Origin: Acidovorax sp.
Lineage (GTDB): Bacteria > Pseudomonadota > Gammaproteobacteria > Burkholderiales > Burkholderiaceae_C
Length of the DNA stretch: 64,000 nucleotides
Direction of reading: 5' to 3'
Assembly: GCF_021287135.1 (NCBI RefSeq)
Contig: NZ_JAJTBB010000039.1
Span: forward strand, 1 to 64,000
Positions 45,822 through 54,767 of this stretch are shown here, piece by piece (the stretch's first letter is position 1; every line of letters begins with the position of its first letter). A model generated the notes under the pieces. That model was not told the origin of the DNA and ran no database searches. It saw only the letters and a list, made by a program, of their open reading frames with translations. The translations under genes and the position numbers were made by a program.

Positions 45822-48119
45822 ATGCTTCCCGTGCGCCAATTTTTCTCCCACCGCCTGTTCTGGCTGGCCTTGCTGGTCTCCCTGGGCATTGGCGCGCTGT
45901 TTGCCCGCTCGATCTGGACCATTCGCAGCGACGAGTGGAACTACGCGGCGCAGTCCAATACCCAGCTGGTGCGGTCCCTGGACCAGGGCCTGGGCTGGAT
46001 GCTGGACACGCTGGACAAGTCGCTGGAGGGCGTGGCGCGCGAAGTCGGCCGGCCCGAAGTCTGGGGGCTGCCCGCCGAACTGCGGGCGCGGGTGGTGTTC
46101 GACAACTCCTTCCAGGCGCGCGGGGCGGGCGACGTGCTCGTTTTGGACAGCCAGGGCGACGTGGTGCTGGACTCCGCCGCGACGGTGCCGCGCAAGCTCA
46201 ACCTGGGCGACCGCGACTATTTTCGAGCGTTCCAGTCGGGCGGCCACCAGGGCCTGTTCATCGGCCAGCCCGTGCCTTCGCGGGCCACCGGCCTCAACAT
46301 CCTGCCGCTGGCCCGGGGCTACTACCACCCGGATGGCTCTTTTGCAGGGGTGGTGGTGGCGGCCATCCGGCTGAGCTACTTCAACGAAATTTTCGGCGCC
46401 CTGGACCTGGGGCCCTACCACGGCATCAACCTGCTGCGCAGCGACGGCGTGGTGATCAGCCGGTTCCCCTATGGCGACCTGGACGTGGGGCGCAGCCTGG
46501 CGGATTCGCCCAACATCCGCCGCTTTCAGCAGGAAGGCTCCGGCATGTTGGTCGCCAACGCCGCCGTTGACGGCGCGGAGCGGCTGTACACCTTCCGGCA
46601 CGTGGGCAACTACCCGCTCATCCTCAACGTGTCGCAGTCCACGGACAGCATTCTGGCCCGCTGGTACCGCAGTGCCTGGGGGCTGGGCGCCTTCGCGCTG
46701 CTGCTCATGGCCAGCTGCGTGGGGCTGGCGGCGCTGTTCGTGCGCGAACTGACCTTGCGCCAGCAGGTCTCGGCCCGCCTGCGCGAGGCCGAGCACAACA
46801 CGCGCACCATCCTGGACAACATGCCTTCCATGATCGGCTACTGGGACGACGGGCTGCGCAACCGCTTTGCCAACAAGGCATATTTCGAGTGGTTTGGCGT
46901 GCAGGCCGAAAAGATGCCCGGCATGCACCTGAGCGACCTGCTGGGCGCCGACCTGTTTGCCCACAACAAGCCCTTTCTCGACCGCGCGCTGCAAGGCGAG
47001 CCCCAGGTCTTCGAATGCACCTTTTCCGACGTGCACGGCGTGGCCCGCCACGCCATGGCGTCGTACCTGCCAGACCCGGACGAAACCGGCAAGGTGCGGG
47101 GCGTGTTCGTGCAGGTGACGGACATCTCCGACCGGAAGCGGCTGGAGGACGAGCAGTTCAATGAAAAGGAGCGCATGCGCCTCACGCTGCAGTCCATCGG
47201 CGACGCGGTGGTCAGCGCCGACGCGCGCGGGCAGGTCACCTACCTGAACCCCGTGGCCGAGCGGCTGACGGGCTGGCAGGCGTTCGATGCCGCCGGCCAC
47301 AACGTTGACGAAGTCGTGCACCTGCGCAGCCCCGAGGACGAGTCGCGCCACATCAGCCCACTGCGCCAGGCCATGGAGCAGGGCGCGGCCGTGGAGGCGG
47401 TGCGCGGCGTGGTCGTGCACCGCACCAGCGGGCAGCGGTTCCTGGTGGAGGAAACCTCCAGCCCCATCACCGACCGCCACGGCGCGGTGACTGGCGCCGT
47501 GGCCGTGCTGCGCGACGTGACCGAATCCGTGGCCATGGCCGAGCGCATGGCGCACCTGGCGCAGTACGACGCCCTGACCGACCTGCCCAACCGCGTGCTG
47601 CTGCAGGACCGCGCACAGCTGGCGATCGCGCAGGCCCGCCGCGACGGCAAAAGCCTGGCCGTCATGTACCTGGACCTGGATGGCTTCAAGGCCGTCAACG
47701 ACAGCCTGGGGCACGACGTGGGTGACCACCTGCTGGCCCAGTTCGCCCAGCGCCTGAAGGCCGCGGTGCGCGCCACCGACACGGTGTGCCGCCAGGGCGG
47801 CGACGAGTTCGTGGTGCTGCTGCCCGGACTGGACGGCTCCGCGCCCGCCTGCAACGTGGCGCGCAAGATTCTTGCGGCCTGCGATGCACCGTTCGAGCTG
47901 GCGGGTGAGTGGGTGCGTGTGGGGCTCAGCGGCGGCATCGCCCTCTACCCCGAGCACGGCGACACGCTGGACGCCCTCTCGCGCCACGCCGACAGCGCCA
48001 TGTACGCCGCCAAGCACAGCGGGCGCCGGCGCTTCATGCTGTATGCGGGGGAGGGGGCGGAGCCGGTGCCGGTGCTGCCGGATGCGGCGGCGGAGCCCGG
48101 TGTCGAGGTTGCTATATAA
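45822..48119 (+). CDS. Sensor diguanylate cyclase with periplasmic dCache-like and PAS domains
   Basis: This 765-aa protein has an N-terminal membrane segment (~11-31), a periplasmic sensor region of about 250 aa of dCache type (GDVLVLDSQGDVVLDS, then LNLGDRDYFRAFQSGGHQG), a second membrane segment (~285-307) and a short coiled coil. Two PAS domains follow (ILDNMPSMIGYWDDGLRNRF; LQSIGDAVVSADARGQVTYL), then a GGDEF domain with intact GGDEF (about 659-663). No EAL domain follows, so it is predicted to synthesise cyclic di-GMP. Its last codons (VAI) and TAA stop are supplied by a dispersed repeat, implying the original C-terminus was altered. Confidence 0.9.
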   Translation: MLPVRQFFSHRLFWLALLVSLGIGALFARSIWTIRSDEWNYAAQSNTQLVRSLDQGLGWMLDTLDKSLEGVAREVGRPEVWGLPAELRARVVFDNSFQARGAGDVLVLDSQGDVVLDSAATVPRKLNLGDRDYFRAFQSGGHQGLFIGQPVPSRATGLNILPLARGYYHPDGSFAGVVVAAIRLSYFNEIFGALDLGPYHGINLLRSDGVVISRFPYGDLDVGRSLADSPNIRRFQQEGSGMLVANAAVDGAERLYTFRHVGNYPLILNVSQSTDSILARWYRSAWGLGAFALLLMASCVGLAALFVRELTLRQQVSARLREAEHNTRTILDNMPSMIGYWDDGLRNRFANKAYFEWFGVQAEKMPGMHLSDLLGADLFAHNKPFLDRALQGEPQVFECTFSDVHGVARHAMASYLPDPDETGKVRGVFVQVTDISDRKRLEDEQFNEKERMRLTLQSIGDAVVSADARGQVTYLNPVAERLTGWQAFDAAGHNVDEVVHLRSPEDESRHISPLRQAMEQGAAVEAVRGVVVHRTSGQRFLVEETSSPITDRHGAVTGAVAVLRDVTESVAMAERMAHLAQYDALTDLPNRVLLQDRAQLAIAQARRDGKSLAVMYLDLDGFKAVNDSLGHDVGDHLLAQFAQRLKAAVRATDTVCRQGGDEFVVLLPGLDGSAPACNVARKILAACDAPFELAGEWVRVGLSGGIALYPEHGDTLDALSRHADSAMYAAKHSGRRRFMLYAGEGAEPVPVLPDAAAEPGVEVAI

Positions 48120-48165
48120 AGAATAGCTGCTCGCGCTTGCTGCATAAGCGCTGGAGGCATTTTTT
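48110..48165 (+). repeat. Dispersed repeat, copy 6 (provides a stop codon)
   Basis: TTGCTATATAAAGAATAGCT, then GCTCGCGCTTGCTGC, ATAAGCGCTGGAGGC and ATTTTTT form one of the best full copies. The core can fold as GCGCTTGCTGCATAAGCGC, and the T-run after it may let it serve as a terminator for the diguanylate cyclase gene. It lies in the 224-bp gap to the next gene. Confidence 0.8.
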
Positions 48166-48343
48166 ACTCAAATCCACCGGCGGATGCACGCGCTGCCTGT
48201 GTCTGCGTGGAAGCGCGCCGCCCCGGGGGCTGGAAATTTGTTGCAGGTCCGCAAAATTTTTTTGATGGCCGGCGTGCGCGCTTGCACCTACCATGCAGCG
48301 CTGTTGTTCTTTGTGACCCACCCCCCGAGCCTGGAGCCTGCGC

Positions 48344-49507
48344 GTGCCCGACCTTTCCAAAATCACCTGCATTGAAGACCTGCGTGTCATTGCCAAGCGG
48401 CGCGTGCCGCGCATGTTCTACGACTACGCCGATTCGGGCTCGTACACCGAGGGGACCTACCGCGCCAACACCCAGGACTTCCAGTCCATCAAGCTGCGCC
48501 AGCGCGTGGCCGTGAACATGGAAGGCCGCAGCACCCGCACCACCCTGGTGGGGCAGGAGGTGGCCATGCCCGTGGCCATTGCACCCACAGGGCTCACCGG
48601 CATGCAGCATGCCGACGGCGAAATCCTGGGCGCGCGGGCTGCCAAGGCCTTCGGCATCCCGTTCACCCTCTCCACCATGAGCATTTGCTCCCTGGAGGAC
48701 GTGGCCGAGCACACCGGCCGCCACCCGTTCTGGTTCCAGCTGTACGTGATGCGCGACCGCGACTTCATCGAGCGCCTGATCGACCGGGCCAAGGCGGCCA
48801 ACTGCTCGGCGCTGCAGCTCACGCTGGACCTGCAGATCCTGGGGCAGCGGCACAAGGACATCAAGAACGGCCTGTCCACCCCGCCCAGGCCCACCCTGGC
48901 CAACCTCATCAACCTGGCCACCAAGCCCCACTGGTGCCTGGGCATGCTGGGCACCCGCCGCCGCACCTTCGGCAACATCGTGGGCCACGCGAAGGGCGTG
49001 GGCGACCTGTCCTCGCTCTCGTCCTGGACGGCCGAGCAGTTTGACCCGCAGCTCAACTGGGGCGACGTGGAGTGGATCAAGAAGCGCTGGGGCGGCAAGC
49101 TGATCTTGAAGGGCATCATGGACGCCGAGGACGCGCGCCTGGCGGTGAACAGCGGTGCGGACGCCCTCATCGTCAGCAACCACGGCGGGCGCCAGCTGGA
49201 CGGCGCGCCATCCTCCATTGCCGCGCTGCCCGCCATTGCCGAGGCGGTGGGCCGCGACATCGAAGTCTGGATGGACGGCGGCATCCGCAGCGGGCAAGAC
49301 GTGCTCAAGGCCCGCGCCCTGGGCGCGCGGGGCACCCTCATCGGCCGCAGCTTCCTCTACGGCCTGGGCGCCTTCGGCGAGGCGGGCGTGGCCCGCGCGC
49401 TGCAGATCATCCAGAAAGAACTGGACATCACCATGGCCTTCTGCGGCCACACCCACATCGACAACGTGGACCGGTCCATCCTCCTGCCGGGCACCTACCC
49501 GACCTGA
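48344..49507 (+). CDS. FMN-dependent alpha-hydroxy-acid oxidase/dehydrogenase (LldD-like)
   Basis: This 387-aa TIM-barrel flavoprotein oxidises L-lactate or a related 2-hydroxy acid. It shows the family opening (IEDLRVIAKRRVPRMFYDYADSG), the FMN contacts PVAIAPTGLTG and LSTMSICSLEDVAEHTG, the FQLYVMRDRDF strand, Lys in KLILKGIMDAEDA, and the active-site SNHGGRQLDGA with catalytic His280 followed by Arg283, then DGGIRSGQDVLKARALGA. GTG 48344 is used, with GGAGCC ahead. The di-haem cytochrome c gene that follows convergently could accept its electrons, but no link is proven. Confidence 0.9.
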   Translation: MPDLSKITCIEDLRVIAKRRVPRMFYDYADSGSYTEGTYRANTQDFQSIKLRQRVAVNMEGRSTRTTLVGQEVAMPVAIAPTGLTGMQHADGEILGARAAKAFGIPFTLSTMSICSLEDVAEHTGRHPFWFQLYVMRDRDFIERLIDRAKAANCSALQLTLDLQILGQRHKDIKNGLSTPPRPTLANLINLATKPHWCLGMLGTRRRTFGNIVGHAKGVGDLSSLSSWTAEQFDPQLNWGDVEWIKKRWGGKLILKGIMDAEDARLAVNSGADALIVSNHGGRQLDGAPSSIAALPAIAEAVGRDIEVWMDGGIRSGQDVLKARALGARGTLIGRSFLYGLGAFGEAGVARALQIIQKELDITMAFCGHTHIDNVDRSILLPGTYPT

Positions 49508-49549
49508 TCGCCGGACCGACCTGAGCGATCTGATCGCAGCGCGGGCGGG

Positions 49550-50563
49550 TCAGCCGGGCAGCTTCAGGCCGCCAGGGCCCGACAGCGCAGGGCTGGCACT
49601 GCTGGTGCGGCTGTTGCCGCCGCTGCCGCTTTGCGGCACCGTGCCGCCCAGTCCGCTGGCGGGTGCGGACTGGCTGAGCTTGGCCGTGGCGGCGGCACTG
49701 TTCAGGAACAGGTAGAGCGCCTGCGCATCCACATCGCTGAGCTGGCCCAGCGACTCGAACGGCATGACCTGGATGGGGGTGCCGTCCGGCCGCTTGCCCG
49801 TGCGCAGCATGGCCACGAAGCTGGCCGCCGTGGGGTAGCGGGCCATGGCGCTGGCGCCGCCGGGGCGGATGTCCGCAGCCGCCGGCCAGTCGGGCGGGCC
49901 GCCGGGAATCTTGCCGCCCGACAGGTCCGCGCCATGGCAGCCGATGCACATGTTGGCCACGTACTGGCCGTTGGCCACGCTCACTGCGGCGGGCACAGGG
50001 CGCGACGGCGCCAGCTGGTGGTCGATGCGCGCGGCCGCATCCTGGATGGCTCCCAGCCCGTACAGCACCCAGGCCGGATGGGGCAGGTCCACGACGGCCG
50101 TGGCGCCCTCCTTGGGCGGCAGCTGGCGGATGTACGACACCAGCGCGTTGAGGTCGTCGTTGGTGAAGCGGTTGTAGTCTTCGCTGGGCATCACCAGCAC
50201 CGGCCGGCCGTTGGGCTTGACGCCATGGCGGATCACGCTGTTCCAGTCCTCGGGCTGGTAGCGCGCCACCACCCCGGCGGGCGTGATGTTGGGGCCCACG
50301 ATGCGCGTGCCCTTGCCGTCGTTGACGAATTCGCGCCCCGTGCCCTGCGCGCCGTGGCAGTCCGTGCAGCCGCGCGACGTGTACAGGTAGCGCCCGCGCT
50401 CGACGGTCTGCGTGTCGGTGGTGTAGGCCACGGGCCGGGGCTTGATCTCGATGGTGCGGTTGCGCTTCTGTTCGGCCAGGTACAGGCCGCTGGCGGCCGT
50501 GGCGGCAACGAGCACGCCCAGCAGCAGCGTGCCGCCCGTGGTCCATTTGATCCAGCGTTTCAT
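49550..50563 (-). CDS. Di-haem cytochrome c, alcohol-dehydrogenase-subunit type
   Basis: This 337-aa periplasmic or membrane-tethered protein has an uncleaved signal-like N-terminal segment (residues ~8-30) and two haem-c domains, with CTDCH (about residue 66) and CIGCH (about 211) attachment motifs. Likely axial Met ligands occur in PVLVMPSEDYN and IQVMPFESLG. The arrangement matches cytochrome subunits of membrane-bound dehydrogenases that pass electrons to a terminal oxidase. The last ~45 residues are Gly/Ser/Ala-rich and disordered. It ends 42 bp from the alpha-hydroxy-acid oxidase gene. Confidence 0.88.
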   Translation of the reverse strand: MKRWIKWTTGGTLLLGVLVAATAASGLYLAEQKRNRTIEIKPRPVAYTTDTQTVERGRYLYTSRGCTDCHGAQGTGREFVNDGKGTRIVGPNITPAGVVARYQPEDWNSVIRHGVKPNGRPVLVMPSEDYNRFTNDDLNALVSYIRQLPPKEGATAVVDLPHPAWVLYGLGAIQDAAARIDHQLAPSRPVPAAVSVANGQYVANMCIGCHGADLSGGKIPGGPPDWPAAADIRPGGASAMARYPTAASFVAMLRTGKRPDGTPIQVMPFESLGQLSDVDAQALYLFLNSAAATAKLSQSAPASGLGGTVPQSGSGGNSRTSSASPALSGPGGLKLPG

Positions 50564-50709
50564 GGTGGGTCCCTCTTCTTCGGTGGTATTCCAGTGCGGC
50601 GAATTCTGGATTCGAAGAGGGTTCTCGCGGCACCCTGCCGCAGCAGGGTGTTGCGGCGCCGGTGACATTTGTCACAAACGGCCCGCCGGCATCGCGCGGC
50701 GCGCCGGGC

Positions 50710-50991
50710 TCAGCGCTCGATGGTCTTGTTCCAGCGCGCGTTCCAGGCCGGGCGGTTGGCGTTCACGCTGTCCCAGTCCAGCGTCACGGCGTTTTTCATC
50801 CACTGCGTGATCTGCGCGACCTGCGCGGCACCTTCGCCCACGGCCGGCGCCTTGGGGTTGCGCCCGCGCCCGTGCAGAATGCCAGTGCGGTGGTGCGCGC
50901 GCGGGTTGTCGGGCTGTAGCGTGCAGGCGCTGCCCCACGACCGAACTCCCGGCGCTGGCGCCTTTCGCCGGCCCGTCTCGTCTGATCTCAT
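50710..50991 (-). CDS. Possible small protein or gene remnant
   Basis: This 93-aa open frame has an ordinary-looking C-terminal half (VAQITQWMKNAVTLDWDSVN, then a Trp-rich NRPAWNARWNKTIER) but an N-terminal half that looks like random GC-rich translation. It could be the surviving 3' end of a larger gene. No Shine-Dalgarno or family match is evident. It lies in the 445-bp gap (50564-51008) between the cytochrome gene and the EAL gene, which otherwise holds nothing I can name. Confidence 0.3.
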   Translation of the reverse strand: MRSDETGRRKAPAPGVRSWGSACTLQPDNPRAHHRTGILHGRGRNPKAPAVGEGAAQVAQITQWMKNAVTLDWDSVNANRPAWNARWNKTIER

Positions 50992-51008
50992 CTGATCGCA
51001 GGTATCCC

Positions 51009-51839
51009 ATGACCATTGCCGTGCCCGTCAACCCATCGTTTCCCGCAGGCTTTGTGCCCCTGGCCGGCACGCGGCATGACTGCGACGCCTGTGGCAATGC
51101 CGAGCGCGTGGGCTTTGCCTTTGACTTTGCCTACCAGCCCATCGTGGATGTGGAGACGCGCGCCATCTTTGCCCACGAAGCGCTGGTGCGCGGCCCGGCC
51201 GGCGAAAGTGCGTACAGCGTGCTCGCGCAGGTCAACGAGCACAACCGCTACCGCTTTGACCAGGCCTGCCGTGTGAAGGCGCTCAAACACGCGCGGGAGC
51301 TGGGCGTTGAAGGCAGCGTCTCCATCAATTTTTTGCCCAACGCCATCTACAAGCCCGAGCTGTGCATCCGCACCACGCTGGAGGCGGCGCGGGTGCATGG
51401 CTTCCCGCTCGATCAGATCATCTTCGAGGTGACCGAAGGTGAGCGCGTGGAAGATGGGCCCTGGTTTGCGCAGATCCTGCGCGAGTACCAGCGCTGCGGC
51501 TTTCGCACTGCCATCGACGACTTTGGCGCCGGCTTTGCGGGCCTGAAGCTGCTGTCGGACTTCCAGCCCGACATCATCAAGATCGACATGGACCTGGTGC
51601 GCAACATCGACAAGAGCCGTCCGCGCCAGGCCATCGTGCGCAACCTGGCGCGTCTGTGTGAAGACATGGGCATCACCCTGGTTGCCGAAGGCATCGAGAC
51701 GGCGGCCGAGCGCGACTTTGTGCACGGCTGCGGCATCCGGCTGATGCAGGGCTACCTTTTTGCCAGGCCCGCGTTCAAGGCCGCGGCGCAGTTGGACGCA
51801 GGGGCGTTTCCCGCGGCGGCTGGCCCGGCCGCGCCTTGA
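51009..51839 (+). CDS. Stand-alone EAL-domain cyclic di-GMP phosphodiesterase
   Basis: This 276-aa protein is a single EAL domain without a sensor. The signature Glu-Ala-Leu sits in HEALVRG (about residue 57), and the metal and catalytic residues appear in order: Asn in VSINFLPNAIY, Glu in IFEVTEGERVED, the DDFGAGFAGL loop, Lys in IIKIDMDLVR, and Glu in LVAEGIETAAER. All look intact, so it should hydrolyse c-di-GMP. A CDAC..C knuckle-like stretch (about residues 25-30) lies just before the domain and is unusual. It counters the two diguanylate cyclases also encoded here. Confidence 0.9.
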   Translation: MTIAVPVNPSFPAGFVPLAGTRHDCDACGNAERVGFAFDFAYQPIVDVETRAIFAHEALVRGPAGESAYSVLAQVNEHNRYRFDQACRVKALKHARELGVEGSVSINFLPNAIYKPELCIRTTLEAARVHGFPLDQIIFEVTEGERVEDGPWFAQILREYQRCGFRTAIDDFGAGFAGLKLLSDFQPDIIKIDMDLVRNIDKSRPRQAIVRNLARLCEDMGITLVAEGIETAAERDFVHGCGIRLMQGYLFARPAFKAAAQLDAGAFPAAAGPAAP

Positions 51840-51940
51840 GGTACGGGCGCGCCGGTGCCTCCGGGTTCAACACGCCGCAGCGCGGCCGGTAGCGGCAGGC
51901 GGCAGCGGGGTTGTGCCGTACCGGCGCACGGGGCTGGGCT

Positions 51941-52828
51941 TCAGGGGGCGCCCACTGCAGCGCGTGGTGCCGCCGCGATGTTGGCCAGAATGCCGCTCAT
52001 CGGCCCGAGGTTCAGGCCCAGTTCCTGGATCAGCTGGCCGAAGCGTTGGCCCACCAGCACCTGGTACTCCGTCTTGCGGGCTTGCGCCATGCCGGCGTGG
52101 CTGGCGGGTTCCTGTCCCGGGTGGCACATCAGCAAATCACCGTCCTGCGCCGACGCCAGCCAGGCCTGCAAGAGCTGCAGGTAGCGCGCTTCGCTGGCAC
52201 GGAAGTCATAGATCCCCAGCAGTGCCGTGTTCTGCAGATAGCCATGGTGGCGCGCCGCATCGGTCATGTCGGCGCCTCCGAGGGCCGAGATCGTGACCGC
52301 CTTGAGCCACCCCAACAAGCCGGTGCTGGCGCCAGGAATGGCGCGCCAGTGGGTGTTGCGCACCCAGGGGGATCGGCCGCTGTACCGTTCATCGAGCTCC
52401 TCCAGCAACTCCTCGCGGATCACGGAGAACTGGTGCACATGCTGGTGCCCATCCACAAAGCTGGGCGCGGCTCCCACGGCCTGCTCGAACGCATTCAGCT
52501 GTGCGCGAATCTCCTGGCGGATGGCGCGCCGGTCTTGGCGGTGCATGCAGCTCTGCAGGATCAGCTGCGACAATCCGCGCGGCGCCATGGTCAGAGAACA
52601 TTCCGTGAAATCCAGATGCAACCCTGCGTCCACCCCGGCGGCGCCCAGGCTGCGCAGCCGCTGGGCGCCGGATGTCCAGGCCGGGGCACCCACCAGGGCG
52701 CTGGTGGCATGTACGCGCCCCAGGGAAATGAGGCGAAGCACCGCGTCATTGATGCCCTCGTTCAGGCCAAAATCGTCCGCACACAGGCATACCCGCGCAC
52801 CCTGGTGCGATGGATGCGATTGATTCAA
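51941..52828 (-). CDS. ChbG/YdjC-like carbohydrate deacetylase
   Basis: This 295-aa protein belongs to the YdjC/ChbG family of metal-dependent deacetylases. The metal-binding ADDFGLNEGINDAVL lies near residue 15, with GLHLDFTE and FVDGHQHVHQF supplying His ligands and LMCHPGQEP near the end. HpnK-like relatives act on hopanoid or glycolipid sugars. The family-typical N-terminus suggests a start near the TTG at 52828; longer starts would run deep into the opposite GtrA gene. The starts of the two divergent genes are only 12 bp apart. Neighbouring GtrA and ArnT-type genes point to an envelope glycolipid substrate. Confidence 0.82.
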   Translation of the reverse strand: MNQSHPSHQGARVCLCADDFGLNEGINDAVLRLISLGRVHATSALVGAPAWTSGAQRLRSLGAAGVDAGLHLDFTECSLTMAPRGLSQLILQSCMHRQDRRAIRQEIRAQLNAFEQAVGAAPSFVDGHQHVHQFSVIREELLEELDERYSGRSPWVRNTHWRAIPGASTGLLGWLKAVTISALGGADMTDAARHHGYLQNTALLGIYDFRASEARYLQLLQAWLASAQDGDLLMCHPGQEPASHAGMAQARKTEYQVLVGQRFGQLIQELGLNLGPMSGILANIAAAPRAAVGAP

Positions 52829-52840
52829 CAGGGAAACTTC

Positions 52841-53239
52841 ATGTCCGCTCGATCTGTTCGCCCGTTGTGGTTCATTGCGGTAGGTTGCATGGCCACTGGG
52901 GTGCACTGGCTGACGGTGGTGGTGCTGGTGGAAGCCCTGGGGTTGCGTCCCTTGCTGGCCAACATTGGGGGATGGTTGGTTGCTTTGGGCGTTTCGTTTG
53001 CCGGCCATCATCTTCTGACCTTTCGAGGGCATGGGGTGCCGCTGGGGCGGTCTGCTCCGCGCTTTGCCTTGGTGTCCGCCAGCGGCTTTGCCGTCAACGA
53101 GGCCCTGTACGCCGCGGCACTGAGCTGGGGGCGCTTCAGATACCAGGCGCTTCTTGCTGGCGTGCTGCTGCTGGTGGCCGTCATGACGTGGGTGCTGAGC
53201 CGTTACTGGGTATTCCGGGGCAGGTCAGTGCCCCGCTGA
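52841..53239 (+). CDS. GtrA-family membrane protein
   Basis: This 132-aa protein has four transmembrane helices (residues ~8-30, 36-58, 72-92 and 100-124) and the GtrA pattern: FIAVGCMATGVHWLTVVVLV at the first helix, NIGGWLVALGVSFAGHHLLTF in the middle, and a closing LSRYWVFRGR. GtrA proteins are thought to flip polyprenyl-linked sugars across the inner membrane for cell-surface glycosylation. AGGG precedes the ATG at 52841. Its 3' end overlaps the glycosyltransferase gene by 59 bp on the other strand. Confidence 0.88.
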   Translation: MSARSVRPLWFIAVGCMATGVHWLTVVVLVEALGLRPLLANIGGWLVALGVSFAGHHLLTFRGHGVPLGRSAPRFALVSASGFAVNEALYAAALSWGRFRYQALLAGVLLLVAVMTWVLSRYWVFRGRSVPR

Positions 53240-54767
53240 CGATGGCCTGGCTGCGGTCCAGGCGCCACACGTTCGTGTGGTTGGCGCTGGCCACGACAGA
53301 GGCGTCTGCGGATGCGTTGCCCAGCAGCGGGAACTGCGCGCCCGCATCGCTGGGCCCCACCCACCAGCTGACCGGCGATGCGCACAGCGACGGGCTGAGC
53401 GCCTCCGGGTCGATCAGCCGCCGGGCGTCCGCTGCGGGGGCAAAGGCTGCGGCATCGGCCAGCTCCTTGCGCCAGTTGTCGCGTTGCTGGATGGCCGGGT
53501 CTGACCAGTTCAACACCACGTAGGCGGGCTCGCGCAGGCCCGCGTAGACGGGTAGATCAAAGTAGTAGTTGCCCAGCATGTAGACCGGCTCGTCCCCCGT
53601 GCGGAGGTGGCGCAAGGCCAGGCCCAACGGCTTGTCCGAGTGGCCGGTGTGCGTGGCCAGGAAGCCGATCACCCCGGTGCTGAATGCCACCGTGAGGGCG
53701 GCGCTCACGCGCCACAGCCGCCCGGTGCGTGCGTCGCGCTGGCGCCAGCTCTCCACGCCGTCGGCCAGCAGCACCGCCAGAGGTGCCACCGCGGGCAGCA
53801 CGTAGCCCACCAGCTTGGACGCGGGTATCGAGAAAAAGGCAACCACCAGCACGAACCACAGCACCATCAACCACCGCACGTCGCCGCGCAGCGGGTCGGA
53901 CAGGCGTGCGCGATCGAGTTGCGGCCTGAGCCAGGGCAGCCAGGGCAGGGTCAGTGCCACCACCACCGCGGGGTAGAACCACAACGGCTGCACGTTGTTG
54001 AATCCCCCGGCGGCGAAGCGCCGAAAATGCTGCACCACGAAGAAGTAGTCCAGGAAGCCGGCGAAACGGCTTTGCATGGCCACGAACCAGGGGGCCGTGA
54101 TGGCCAGAAAAACCGCGGCCCCGGCCGGGGAGACCAGCGCAACCACCGTGCGCCAGCGGCGGCGCACCAGCAGCCAGGCGCCCACCACGAGTGCGGGCAG
54201 CACAAAGCCGATCAGCCCTTTGGCCAGCACCCCCACGGCGGCCGCCGCATACCCGGCCGCCAAGGGCCACCGGAAGGACTCTTGCCGCTCATACGCCAAG
54301 GCTGCATGCGCCAGCAGCAGAATGGTGACGGTGATGCAGCCCGCGACGAGCATGTCGAGGTTGGCAAACTGCCCGCCAATGTAGAAAAGGGGCTGGGCCA
54401 GCAGCACCGCCAGTGCGAGCTGCGCCGCAGAGGTCCCCCACCAGCGCCGCAGGAACAGGAAGACGGCCATCGCACCTGCCCATGCGCCCAGCAGGGGCGC
54501 CGCCCGGGCGGGCAGTTCTCCGACGCCGAAGAGGGACATCGACGCAGCGGTAATCCAGTAGAACAGGGGCGGCTTGTGGAAGTAGGGCAGGCCGTTCAGC
54601 GTCGGCGTCAGCCAGTCCCCGCTGCGCATCATCTCCCAGGCGACACCTACGTAGCGCCCTTCGTCCGGAAGCATGAGGGGCCGGGCCCAGGCCAGCAGCG
54701 CCAGCCACAGGAGCGCCACCGCTGCCGTGCTCGCCGCACTGCGGGGCCATCGGATCGCGGGGCTCAA
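53181..54767 (-). CDS. ArnT/PMT-family membrane glycosyltransferase
   Basis: This 528-aa multi-pass protein resembles ArnT, which moves 4-amino-arabinose or another sugar from an undecaprenyl carrier to lipid A. It has the GT-C hallmarks: the first periplasmic loop with PLMLPDEGRYVGVAWEMM (acidic catalytic residues), then DWLTPTLNGLPYFHKPPLFY, and about twelve hydrophobic segments. The C-terminal ~100 aa are a soluble periplasmic domain. TTG 54767 is chosen because GAGGTG lies 7 nt upstream and it begins just before the first helix. The GtrA and ChbG neighbours suggest a lipid A or glycolipid modification module. Confidence 0.86.
   Translation of the reverse strand: MSPAIRWPRSAASTAAVALLWLALLAWARPLMLPDEGRYVGVAWEMMRSGDWLTPTLNGLPYFHKPPLFYWITAASMSLFGVGELPARAAPLLGAWAGAMAVFLFLRRWWGTSAAQLALAVLLAQPLFYIGGQFANLDMLVAGCITVTILLLAHAALAYERQESFRWPLAAGYAAAAVGVLAKGLIGFVLPALVVGAWLLVRRRWRTVVALVSPAGAAVFLAITAPWFVAMQSRFAGFLDYFFVVQHFRRFAAGGFNNVQPLWFYPAVVVALTLPWLPWLRPQLDRARLSDPLRGDVRWLMVLWFVLVVAFFSIPASKLVGYVLPAVAPLAVLLADGVESWRQRDARTGRLWRVSAALTVAFSTGVIGFLATHTGHSDKPLGLALRHLRTGDEPVYMLGNYYFDLPVYAGLREPAYVVLNWSDPAIQQRDNWRKELADAAAFAPAADARRLIDPEALSPSLCASPVSWWVGPSDAGAQFPLLGNASADASVVASANHTNVWRLDRSQAIVSGALTCPGIPSNGSAPTS

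Noticed and set aside
52829-53032. Longer N-terminus for the ChbG-like protein
   Set aside because: The extra ~68 residues are antisense to the GtrA coding sequence, are Gln/His/Asn-rich and precede the family's normal N-terminus.
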